NCBI GenBank assembly: GCA_964561145.1
Contig: CAZLNZ010000008.1
Location: forward strand, 1-64,000
DNA length: 64,000 bases
From: RUG14300 sp964561145
GTDB lineage: Bacteria; Bacillota; Clostridia; Christensenellales; CAG-1252
Direction of reading: 5' to 3'
This document shows positions 35,901-42,359 of the stretch, one piece after another. Within the stretch, counting starts at the first letter, position 1. Every line of letters starts with the position of its first letter. The translations under genes were made by a program, and so were the position numbers. The notes beneath the pieces were generated by a model. It searched no databases and had not been told where the DNA came from. It worked only from the letters and a program-made list of their open reading frames with translations.

Positions 35901-38105
35901 TACGGTTACTTGACAATGTATGCCAAGGCAGACGGTTCTTACAGCATCCTTGAGGTTGCTTACCTCAAAGCAACAGGTGTTAGTCCTGTAGTTGTCAGTG
36001 TTGTTGCTCACGAGTGTTCTGATGCTGACGAAGATGGCAAGTGTGATCTTTGTGAAAAGGATATCGAGGGTGAAGAGCCTGTCGTGCCCGAAGCTCCTGA
36101 ATTTGCTCATGCAGGAACACAAGATGATCCTTACACGATTGCAGATGTCAACAAGATGTTCGAGGCTGAGTATACTTTAATTGAGAACTTCTATGTTAAA
36201 GCGTATGTTATTTCAATGTCAAGTTGGAGCGACACATGGGGTAACTATACATATGCTTATCTTGCTGATACTGCCGATGGCAATGGCAAAGTTAGCGTAT
36301 ATATCTTCAAGGGTGATGAAATTGCCAATGTACAAGTTGGTGACCAAGTAACTTGCACTGTTAAGTATATTAGTAAGTATAATAACAGCTGGCAAATGAA
36401 TACTGTTGTTATTGTGGAAATTGAAGAGGATGAAGGCGGCAATGAGCAAGGTGATGAAGTAGTTTATTCTAATGGAAACAACAGCATAACCATTCTCGAC
36501 GAGTATAATCTTAAATATTGCGTCGGAAGTGTAGAAGAGAATATTAGGAACTACACTAAAGGCGAAGATGGCGTTTATTCGTTTGTCTATAATAGAGGAA
36601 GTGTTACCGTTACATTTACAATTAGCGAAAATGTTCTTACTTTAAACGACAGCTCTTTGGGCGAATTTACCTTATACCTCAATGGTAACGGTGGTGATTC
36701 CGGTAAAGAAGACGAAGGCGATAAGCTCGAAAAAGGTGAGTTGTTATGTACAATAGAACTTGGGGACGGTGACTCCGGTAAAGAATGGACTGCACCAGTT
36801 TCTGGAAAATTTATCGTTGAAGCAGCCGGTTTGGAAATTTATGATGCAGCCGGTTGGACTAATTACGGTGCTGCGATAGCAACAATAACAAATATTGGTG
36901 TTGTTGAAATCGTTAAAGATGAAACTTATTACCTTTGTAATACTGCTGTTGGTGCTATAACAGTCAAACTTTACGCTGTTGCCGGTGGAGACGAATCTGG
37001 TGACCAAGGTGACAGTGGTGATGAGAAACCTGCTAAGGGTACAACAGCTGAAACCGCTTATACAGTTGATGAACTTTGGGATGCATTTAGTAGTTTAGCA
37101 CATCAAGAAGCATCTAAAGAACAGTTTTATGTTAAAGGCATAATTTCTACTGTTCCAAGTTATAATGGACACGGATATTCTTTTGATTTTGTGAATTCGA
37201 AAAATGCTACTATCCAAGGTTATTCTGTTCAGCTTGGCGATGTCGCAACAACGATTTGTCAAAATGACGATGTAGTGATTTATGGATATATCTATAAATA
37301 TAACAGTATTCTAGAAGTTGCATATGTAAAAACTATTGGTGTTAATCCTCAATTGATTAGCCGTATTGCTGGTAACTCAACTGTTACATTCGTTGAAAAT
37401 GAAAATGCTGACATCACTGTTAGCGTTGAGAACGGTTTGAATGATTCGGAATTTTCAATAACTGTTTCTCCTAAAAACGGGGCTGTAATTGATGCTGTAA
37501 AAGTTAATGGGTTTGCTGTAACTGCAAATGACGATGGTTCATATACGGGTGTTATTGCTGGCAATACGGTTATTACAGTTGACGCACGCATTCCTGTAGA
37601 AGGACCTGTTACATCTCTCGTTGCCTTATCTACTAATTTTGCCAATTTTGGGTGGGATTCTTCTTATAAAGCTCGTTCCCTCTCATCGTCTGATCTTGGA
37701 ATTTCCGATGTTTCTTTATCAGTTGATTTCACTAATGCTAATAAGCAAGGAGATGATCAGGTTATTCATGATATTCCTGTTGTAGCTGCTAAGAATTCCG
37801 CACAATATGTTACAGTATCTGTTTCTGGTGTTTCAATCTCAAGTATTTCATTCAATCTTAGAGAGTGGGCAAATAATAAGAAGTTTACTACAGTAACTAT
37901 TGAGTATACAACTGATGGATCAACATGGGTTTCATCGAATGTGGGCTTGGTTAATGGCACAGCTTCTGCTATTAGTACTGTTGGTACAACCTTATCTTTT
38001 GAAGATTTACCTGAGAATGTTTCTGCAGTTAGACTTGTGTTTGTTGGTTCGAATACAAAGAACAGCCAAGTTGGTATTGAAGGTTTCACAATTGTAACGG
38101 AATAA
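32946..38105 (+). CDS. Giant surface lipoprotein with repeated OB-like domains
   Basis: A 1719-residue lipoprotein (lipobox LIAC, Cys about 23; Shine-Dalgarno AAAGGAGA). Two atrophied Ig-like domains (about 35-205) precede about six OB-like units at roughly 205-300, 315-440, 628-740, 901-1020, 1055-1150 and 1365-1465. The fourth and sixth are close relatives (ETAYTxDELW ... YVKG ... VVYGY/VIYGY ... LEVAY). Between them lie Ig-like parts, a beta-rich part (about 750-880) and a Cys segment CSDADEDGKCDLCEKD (about 1022-1037). The C-terminal about 130 residues form another beta domain. Such OB units occur in secreted nucleases of the YhcR/NucH type, so nucleic acid binding is plausible. No catalytic domain is seen. 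Followed by a terminator. Confidence 0.87.
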   Translation: MKKIIIALVAIVMVVCSFTLIACSNKDEDIITNYIFEQDGQMVDSDFVLPLTISGKKAEWKSNSEYVTLSKLDEEWRAVVSYPETGIETVTLTLTVGKVSKDFTVRVKAIDEITFMDNYVFKYDKGTVASNFDLERSFTFKDKTCNISWSVSEDYNLYLAISEDGNSCIVYEQASITPVQITATFEYNGVPASKSYSLNVYKEMIGLELVDYWYNNTGVSIEMSGYVVEIGTAYSSSYNNVTLYIVNDDYTAGYYLYRVKTTDEYGKVLKVGDHVTVTGTTNTNFNGLIETNAGGSLVIDTDWEVPYEASKAVAAVDDLVIGNLPATIYNESRMVSLTNWKVLYHLKDKADGTAYKTTDDNFTLMMLTKGGVNVAVRVSKYLEGAYTKGDSTHQALVNVLDTYAVGSTVNVQGIFSCYNGVWQIMPLSASGITAGGEADLDTKNDYDGNKVAAAVSAVNAKIAELGLNKDITSNKDVQLLTESNGVSISYNVRKSNSVTIDKDGKMVVTPGNPETTSIQVKYSINGFETVQFVYVYSLIPSAASIIEGIKLPDSISGEYKLPTYEGADLVWEIESGDEDSLKIENGKLIPTIGRDKITYILRLTLTYEEKEKVKEYVVILDSIYSSLAGEGTEEKPYSVEDINTIITVSGQSDSDKDIYIKGYIASLSDFDAEKKNYSNASIGDTANDANAVAAAALAGIEGAEHEVGDCVVVLATLKYDADASAWVLADAKVVKVISRISDGVPTIVKATAPFEENKGYYLTIDQSNLNKTLYVKNEIAKTYYLGSSDDYTTADLVYLKSVEGGYNLYFKSADDKITYISGAVSGTYVNIKLVDKDPIVWSYNAEHNCFTHKFTVEEKEVEYYIGTFSENTTFSLSKISYISSSFPAYLTYLDYVQPAAKGESVETAYTADELWAEFGSWESGKVSEKQVYVKGMIVKEPTYNSDHGSYTFYFASSKDGKQVQGYSAKLGDGVSSIGIYDEIVVYGYLTMYAKADGSYSILEVAYLKATGVSPVVVSVVAHECSDADEDGKCDLCEKDIEGEEPVVPEAPEFAHAGTQDDPYTIADVNKMFEAEYTLIENFYVKAYVISMSSWSDTWGNYTYAYLADTADGNGKVSVYIFKGDEIANVQVGDQVTCTVKYISKYNNSWQMNTVVIVEIEEDEGGNEQGDEVVYSNGNNSITILDEYNLKYCVGSVEENIRNYTKGEDGVYSFVYNRGSVTVTFTISENVLTLNDSSLGEFTLYLNGNGGDSGKEDEGDKLEKGELLCTIELGDGDSGKEWTAPVSGKFIVEAAGLEIYDAAGWTNYGAAIATITNIGVVEIVKDETYYLCNTAVGAITVKLYAVAGGDESGDQGDSGDEKPAKGTTAETAYTVDELWDAFSSLAHQEASKEQFYVKGIISTVPSYNGHGYSFDFVNSKNATIQGYSVQLGDVATTICQNDDVVIYGYIYKYNSILEVAYVKTIGVNPQLISRIAGNSTVTFVENENADITVSVENGLNDSEFSITVSPKNGAVIDAVKVNGFAVTANDDGSYTGVIAGNTVITVDARIPVEGPVTSLVALSTNFANFGWDSSYKARSLSSSDLGISDVSLSVDFTNANKQGDDQVIHDIPVVAAKNSAQYVTVSVSGVSISSISFNLREWANNKKFTTVTIEYTTDGSTWVSSNVGLVNGTASAISTVGTTLSFEDLPENVSAVRLVFVGSNTKNSQVGIEGFTIVTE

Positions 38106-38122
38106 TTTAATATTACATTTAT

Positions 38123-38150
38123 AAAAACCGTGCCTCGTGCACGGTTTTTT
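38123..38150 (+). terminator. Terminator of the ABC/nuclease operon
   Basis: CCGTGC (38128-38133), loop CTCGT, GCACGG (38139-38144), flanked by A before and six T after. Confidence 0.93.
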
Positions 38151-38279
38151 ATTTGCTATAATCTTGCTAGATTATTAATATAAACTCTTTGAGTTACTTG
38201 ATTTGAAGGCTTATAGAATTATCGGTGAATTATGTGTACCTGTCATGATGATGTCTGTATTTTTCTTTTACATATAATT

Positions 38280-38325
38280 AGGATTAGATACCGATGTTGC
38301 ACATCGCCCTTACAGGGTTCGACTG
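38280..38325 (-). repeat. Triple-hairpin repeat, copy C (cut by gap)
   Basis: GGATTAGATACCGATGTTGCACATCGCCC... is the minus-strand form of the element; only hairpins 3 and 2 are present before the N run. Confidence 0.8.
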
Positions 38326-38425
38326 NNNNNNNNNNNNNNNNNNNNNNNNNNNNNNNNNNNNNNNNNNNNNNNNNNNNNNNNNNNNNNNNNNNNNNNNNNN
38401 NNNNNNNNNNNNNNNNNNNNNNNNN
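38326..38425. other. Assembly gap, 100 N
   Basis: Exactly 100 N. The same 34-nt stretch ending in GTTCGACTG lies immediately left of the gap and immediately right of it (starting CGATGTTGCAC), so the assembler broke inside a repeat. The true length is unknown. Confidence 0.98.
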
Positions 38426-38499
38426 CGATGTTGCACATCGCCCTTACAGGGTTCGACTGTAGAAATTGATACCAATTTCTTCCGCTCAGTATGACATTA
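38426..38499 (-). repeat. Triple-hairpin repeat, copy C' (right of gap)
   Basis: Minus-strand form: CGATGT-TGC-ACATCG, CCCT-TAC-AGGG, then AGAAATTG...CAATTTCT and CCGCTCAGTATGACA. Confidence 0.88.
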
Positions 38500-38586
38500 A
38501 GATAAATTTCAGGTATTTCGTCTCCATTTGAATGATTGTAAACCATATAAGACAGCTATCATTTACAGAAGAGTCACTTTTATCAA

Positions 38587-38668
38587 GGATTAGATACCGA
38601 TGTTGCACATCGCCCTTACAGGGTTCGACTACAGAAATTTATACCAATTTCTTTCGCTCATTATGACA
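38587..38668 (-). repeat. Triple-hairpin repeat, copy D
   Basis: Minus-strand form with the same three stems as the previous copy; hairpin 1 has AGAAATTTATACCAATTTCT, slightly imperfect. Confidence 0.88.
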
Positions 38669-38756
38669 AAAGATAAATTACAGGTTTTTCGTTTCCATTT
38701 GATGATTGTAAACCATATAAGACAGCTATCATTTACAGAAGAGTCATTTTTATCAA

Positions 38757-38837
38757 GGATTAGATACCGATGTTGCACATCGCCCTTACACGGTCCGACT
38801 GCAGAAATTGATACCAATTTCTTCCGCTCAATATGAC
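38757..38837 (-). repeat. Triple-hairpin repeat, copy E
   Basis: Minus-strand form; hairpin 2 is damaged (CCCTTACACGG) while hairpins 1 and 3 are intact. It forms the left arm of the composite at 38757-39078. Confidence 0.88.
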
Positions 38838-38995
38838 GTTTTGATATCATTTTCCTATATAGAATCGTATTTTCAAGAAGAATTTCTGAAATGGAAGGTT
38901 TAATTGTGTAAAGTAATGCGAGTACTTAATGAAAGCATTTTTAATACGAGCAAAAAAGCGGCTAAAAAACTGCACTCTGATGACAATTTTATATA

Positions 38996-39078
38996 TAAAT
39001 GTCATACTAAGCGTAAGGCGAAAGCCTGAAGTCGAACTCCGTAGGAGCGACACCTTGGTGTCGGTATCTAATCCTTAT
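38996..39078 (+). repeat. Triple-hairpin repeat, copy F
   Basis: Plus orientation. Hairpin 1 is AGGC-GAAA-GCCT, hairpin 2 CTCC-GTA-GGAG, hairpin 3 CGACACC-TT-GGTGTCG. All stems are perfect but differ from copies A and C-E. Confidence 0.9.
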
Positions 39079-39207
39079 TAATGGTAAATTACATAAACGG
39101 AATATCAGAAAAGCATAAAAATTATACTAGCACTATCATATACCTGTCATACTACAGAAATATTATTTGAGTGCTAATTATGTTTTTATTAAACAATATA
39201 TTTATTG

Positions 39208-39237
39208 TTTACAAATTCATTCGGAATGTGGTAAAAT
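39208..39237 (+). promoter_or_regulatory. Promoter adjoining the yggS start codon
   Basis: TTTACA (39208-39213), 18-bp spacer, TAAAAT (39232-39237), then 7 nt to the ATG at 39245. Confidence 0.65.
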
Positions 39238-39244
39238 TTACATT

Positions 39245-39898
39245 ATGAAGGATTTATCAGAAACTCTTTGTAAATTAGGTGAGTTTTTTAAGATATGTGA
39301 TGAGCATAGGGTGACATTGTGTCTTGCAACTAAGACTTTGCCTAAGGATTATCTTGTAAGTCTTGCCAATTCTACAAGTAGGCATTTGATATTTGCAGAG
39401 AATAAGGCACAAGAGCTTAGGGATAAATATTTCGAGGCAGATAATGTCGAGTGGCATTTTATTGGTAGGCTTCAGCAGAATAAGATCAAGTATCTTTTGG
39501 GTAAGGTATCTCTTATTCAAAGTGTTGATAGCATTTCTTTAATAGATGCAATAGCTAGAGCAGCAACACAACAAGGGTTAATAATAAATTTACTTATTGA
39601 GGTTAATATCGGTAATGATCCTCAAAAGGGTGGTGTACTCCCTTCCGAGTATGAAAGGGTAGTCAGGTATGCTTCGAATTTATCGGGTATCTCAGTTATA
39701 GGTATTATGGCAGTTCTTCCTGTCGGATCCGATTCTTATTCCTTGACTAAAAGTGCTGTTGAATTAATAAATAAAACATTGGATATAATTCCATCACCTA
39801 TCATCTCTATCGGAATGTCGTCAGACTTCCTTGAGGCTTTACGTGGTGGTTCAAATATGATTAGAATAGGTAGTTCAATTTTTGGAAAAAGGAGTTAG
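39245..39898 (+). CDS. yggS: YggS family PLP-binding protein
   Basis: A 217-residue PLP homeostasis protein (PLPBP/YggS/YlmE family) with a single alanine-racemase-like barrel. The PLP lysine lies in LCLATKTLP (about residue 30). WHFIGRLQQNKIKYLL, the INLLIEVNIG segment and SIGMSSDFLEAL...GSNMIRIGSSIFG complete the family pattern. The frame is open from 39167, but ATG 39245 gives the family N-terminus. No Shine-Dalgarno precedes it (CATTATG), and a promoter ends 7 nt before. First gene of yggS-sepF-lspA-rluD. Confidence 0.92.
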   Translation: MKDLSETLCKLGEFFKICDEHRVTLCLATKTLPKDYLVSLANSTSRHLIFAENKAQELRDKYFEADNVEWHFIGRLQQNKIKYLLGKVSLIQSVDSISLIDAIARAATQQGLIINLLIEVNIGNDPQKGGVLPSEYERVVRYASNLSGISVIGIMAVLPVGSDSYSLTKSAVELINKTLDIIPSPIISIGMSSDFLEALRGGSNMIRIGSSIFGKRS

Positions 39899-39899
39899 T

Positions 39900-40223
39900 A
39901 TGGCTGAAAAGAAATACACCGATACTTTAGAAGAAATGTTTTATGCTTCTCGTGCCGAAGCAAACCCGACACAATCTCAAAAGTCAAGTGCATCTAATAT
40001 CGTTATTACCGCACCGAAGTCTTATGACGATGTTAAGAATGTTATTGACGGATTAAAAAACGGTAATTCCGCTTTAGTTAACCTTGGAAATTCGCAACAA
40101 GCCCAACGGATGCTCGATTTCTTGTCGGGTGCTGCTTATGCACTTAACGGTAGTATTGAAAAGGTTATGGAAGGACAATACCTTGTTACCTCTCAAGGTG
40201 TATCTATTCAAGTTAAAAAATGA
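39900..40223 (+). CDS. sepF: Cell division protein SepF
   Basis: A 107-residue SepF, which bundles FtsZ filaments and tethers them to the membrane. A charged N-terminal linker is followed by the SepF core (about 40-107): KSYDDVKNVIDGLKNGNSALVNLGNSQQAQRMLDFLSGAAYALNGSIEKV. The frame extends upstream, but ATG 39900 has Shine-Dalgarno AAGGAG and matches family size. It sits between yggS (1 nt) and lspA (overlap of 4 nt), echoing the ylmE-sepF order of Bacillus although ylmG, ylmH and divIVA do not follow. Confidence 0.93.
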   Translation: MAEKKYTDTLEEMFYASRAEANPTQSQKSSASNIVITAPKSYDDVKNVIDGLKNGNSALVNLGNSQQAQRMLDFLSGAAYALNGSIEKVMEGQYLVTSQGVSIQVKK

Positions 40224-40843
40224 GTTTTATTATTTTTGAAGTTGTATTCTTTGCACTCCTTTTGGCTGCCGACCTGGTTAGCAAGCATTACGTTGTCCCA
40301 TTCTTAATAGAAAAAGATCTCTATTATCCTTTGATTAAGGATATACTTTCTCTTAAGCTTTCCTTTAATGATGGGGCAGGTTTTTCTATTTTGTCCGGTA
40401 AAACAAACCTTCTAATTGCTTTTACCGCTGTAGCTATGGTTCTAATCTTTGCTTTTCTAGTTTTTTTACATTTTAAAAAAGCTCATAAAGCACCCAAAGA
40501 ACGATTTTTAATCTGTTCAATTGTAATGATTTTATCGGGCGGAATAGGTAATCTTTATGATAGAATTGCAAATGGCGGCCTAGTTAGGGATTTCATTGAG
40601 TATACCTTTTGTGAAACATGGTTCGGAAAGCCTTTTGCAATTTGTAACCTTGCAGATGTTTGGCTAACACTTGGCATGGTTTTTATTATAATTTATGTCC
40701 TCTTTATGTATAGAGAGAAAAAGGTTGTAGAACCTATCGAACCACAAGAGGATTATAATGATAGTGATTCCATAAGTGAAGCTTTGGAGTTGATGGATAA
40801 GAAAAAAGATTCTGCCAATAATATTGAAGACAACAACCAATAA
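40220..40843 (+). CDS. lspA: Lipoprotein signal peptidase (signal peptidase II)
   Basis: A 207-residue aspartyl membrane protease that removes signal peptides from prolipoproteins. Four membrane segments lie in about 4-162. The catalytic aspartates are in GGIGNLYDRIANGGLVRDFIEY (about 114) and CNLADVWLTLG (about 145). The C-terminal cytoplasmic tail of about 40 acidic residues is longer than in most LspA. It overlaps sepF by ATGA. Its substrates would include the four lipoproteins encoded at 24-38 kb. Confidence 0.95.
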   Translation: MSFIIFEVVFFALLLAADLVSKHYVVPFLIEKDLYYPLIKDILSLKLSFNDGAGFSILSGKTNLLIAFTAVAMVLIFAFLVFLHFKKAHKAPKERFLICSIVMILSGGIGNLYDRIANGGLVRDFIEYTFCETWFGKPFAICNLADVWLTLGMVFIIIYVLFMYREKKVVEPIEPQEDYNDSDSISEALELMDKKKDSANNIEDNNQ

Positions 40844-40848
40844 TATCG

Positions 40849-41778
40849 ATGGATAAGATTACAATCATTGCAAATGAGGAATACCCTCGTGTTGATAAGT
40901 TAATAGTTCAAGAAACAGAATATACAAGATCCTTTATTAAGCAGTTATGCGATAAAGGATTAATTTTATTGAACGGAAAAATCTTAAAAAAATGCGGTGA
41001 ACCATTGAGGATAGGGGATTGTGTCGTTATGTCGGTTCCCGATCCCGTGGAGATTAGTGCTAAACCGCAGGATATACCGCTGGATATTATTTATGAAGAC
41101 GATGACTTGTTTGTTATAAATAAACCGCAAGGAATGGTAACACATCCTGCTGTCGGTTCACCTGACGGAACATTGGTTAATGCTTTGATGTTCTACGCTG
41201 ATAGACTAAGCTCAATTAATGGTGAGATTCGCCCCGGTATTGTGCATAGACTTGATAAAAATACATCAGGTCTTTTAGTAGTTGCAAAAAATGATAAAGC
41301 ACACCTTTCTTTATCAAAACAGATTGCAGAAAAAACTGCTGTTAGAAAGTATGTCGCATTGGTTGACGATAATATTAAAGAGGATAAGGGGTTTATTGAA
41401 CAACCAATTGGACGTAATCCTAAGGATAGAAAGCTTATGGCTGTTGTATCTAACGGAAGATATGCTTTGACTGAGTATAGGGTTATAGAAAGATTTTATC
41501 TTTATACTTTGGTTGAGTTTACTTTAAAAACCGGTCGTACCCATCAGATTAGAGTACACTCAAAGTACATACAACACCCGGTTGTAGGCGATGATGCATA
41601 TGGCGGTTCTAAGCTTAAAGGAGTAGAGGGGCAATTATTGCATGCGTATGAATTATCCTTCGATCATCCCTCGGGATTGGGAAGAATGAAATTTCAATGT
41701 GATTTACCTGAGCATTTTAAGAATATATTAAGACAGTTGAAAAGTAATAGTGCGGAAAAGTTAACCTTACTAGATTAG
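40849..41778 (+). CDS. RluD-type 23S rRNA/tRNA pseudouridine synthase
   Basis: A 309-residue RluA/RluD family enzyme. An S4 RNA-binding domain (about 10-70) is followed by the catalytic domain. The catalytic Asp is in GIVHRLDKNTSGLLVVAKND (about residue 139). LKTGRTHQIRVHSKYIQHPVVGDDAYGG is also typical. The usual lspA-rluD neighbourhood is kept, with 5 nt between them. No clear Shine-Dalgarno is seen, so coupled translation is likely. The exact uridine target cannot be read from sequence. Confidence 0.93.
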   Translation: MDKITIIANEEYPRVDKLIVQETEYTRSFIKQLCDKGLILLNGKILKKCGEPLRIGDCVVMSVPDPVEISAKPQDIPLDIIYEDDDLFVINKPQGMVTHPAVGSPDGTLVNALMFYADRLSSINGEIRPGIVHRLDKNTSGLLVVAKNDKAHLSLSKQIAEKTAVRKYVALVDDNIKEDKGFIEQPIGRNPKDRKLMAVVSNGRYALTEYRVIERFYLYTLVEFTLKTGRTHQIRVHSKYIQHPVVGDDAYGGSKLKGVEGQLLHAYELSFDHPSGLGRMKFQCDLPEHFKNILRQLKSNSAEKLTLLD

Positions 41779-41847
41779 GTGAGGATTATGATATAAAAGT
41801 TGGTGAAAGGCAATGTTGGTGGAAAAAGATTGAGATATCAATTAACA

Positions 41848-41924
41848 AGGATTGAGATACCGACACCAATGTGTCGCTCCTACGGAGTTCGACTCCAGGC
41901 TTTGCCTTTCGCTCAGTATGACAT
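41848..41924 (-). repeat. Triple-hairpin repeat, copy G
   Basis: Minus-strand form: CGACAC-CAAT-GTGTCG, CTCC-TAC-GGAG, AGGC-TTT-GCCT, then CGCTCAGTATGACA. Confidence 0.9.
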
Positions 41925-41999
41925 ATATATAAAGTACTGGTGTAATGCGAGTATTTTATGCTATATTAAGTATTATACCTTTCATATATTGCTTTTAAC

Positions 42000-42075
42000 A
42001 AGGATTGGATACCGACACTAATGTGTCGCACCTACGGAGTTCGACTCCAGGCTTTGCCTTTCACTCAGTATTACA
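42000..42075 (-). repeat. Triple-hairpin repeat, copy H
   Basis: Minus-strand form close to copy G; hairpin 2 has one mismatch (CACC-TAC-GGAG). It is the outer arm of the composite at 42000-42316. Confidence 0.88.
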
Positions 42076-42224
42076 TTTGTGTATAAAACATCCGTCATCC
42101 TTAGTCCTTTATTTTTGCTCGTATTAAAAATGCTTTCATTAAGCTCTCGCATTACTTTACGTAATGAAGCCTGTCATTTTGGAAATTCTTCTTGCAAATG
42201 CAATTCTATATAGGAAAATGATAT

Positions 42225-42316
42225 CTAAATGTCATACTGAGCGAAAGAAATTGGTACCAATTTCTGCAGTCGAACCCTGAAAGGGCGATGTGTAACATCG
42301 GTATCTCATCCGCATT
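42225..42316 (+). repeat. Triple-hairpin repeat, copy I
   Basis: Plus orientation. Hairpin 1 is the perfect 20-nt palindrome AGAAATTGGTACCAATTTCT (42246-42265), hairpin 2 CCCT-GAA-AGGG, hairpin 3 CGATGT-GTA-ACATCG. Confidence 0.9.
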
Positions 42317-42359
42317 TTATATCACTTGTAAAGCTTGGCTTTGTCCTTAGTTTATTTAT

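Larger units (their letters stand above)
38426..38835. repeat. About 170-bp tandem array built on the triple-hairpin element
   Basis: The CGATGTTGCACATCG hairpin begins at 38426, 38598 and 38768 (periods 172 and 170). The spacers match closely: ACCATATAAGACAGCTATC and ATTTACAGAAGAGTCA occur in both. A further start at 38292 lies left of the gap. The array is probably longer in the genome. Confidence 0.9.
38757..39078 (+). repeat. Composite repeat, copy 1 (element, core, inverted element)
   Basis: Copy E (minus), a core of about 155 bp and copy F (plus). Core landmarks: CCTATATAGAATCG, AAGAAGAATTTC, TAATGCGAGT, AATGAAAGCATTTTTAATAC. The same arrangement is found at 42000-42316 in the opposite orientation. 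Confidence 0.85.
42000..42316 (-). repeat. Composite repeat, copy 2 (inverted relative to copy 1)
   Basis: Reading the minus strand gives copy I, a core and copy H, the same order as 38757-39078. The core landmarks (GTATTAAAAATGCTTTC, CTCGCATTACTTTAC, GAAATTCTTCTTG, CTATATAGGAAAATGATATC on the plus strand) are reverse complements of copy 1 with scattered substitutions. Confidence 0.85.
41779..42359. other. Repeat-filled intergenic region
   Basis: No gene is supported. It holds copies G, H and I of the triple-hairpin element and the second copy of the composite repeat. No convincing terminator for rluD or for the convergent rqcH was found apart from the element hairpins themselves, which lack T tracts. 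Confidence 0.8.

Noticed and set aside
38232..38546. Open frames running through the N run
   Set aside because: They depend on unknown bases and lie in repeats; no ribosome site or family resemblance.
38426..38835. Possible CRISPR array at the tandem repeats
   Set aside because: The period is 170 bp, spacers are near-identical to each other, and no cas genes are in the window.
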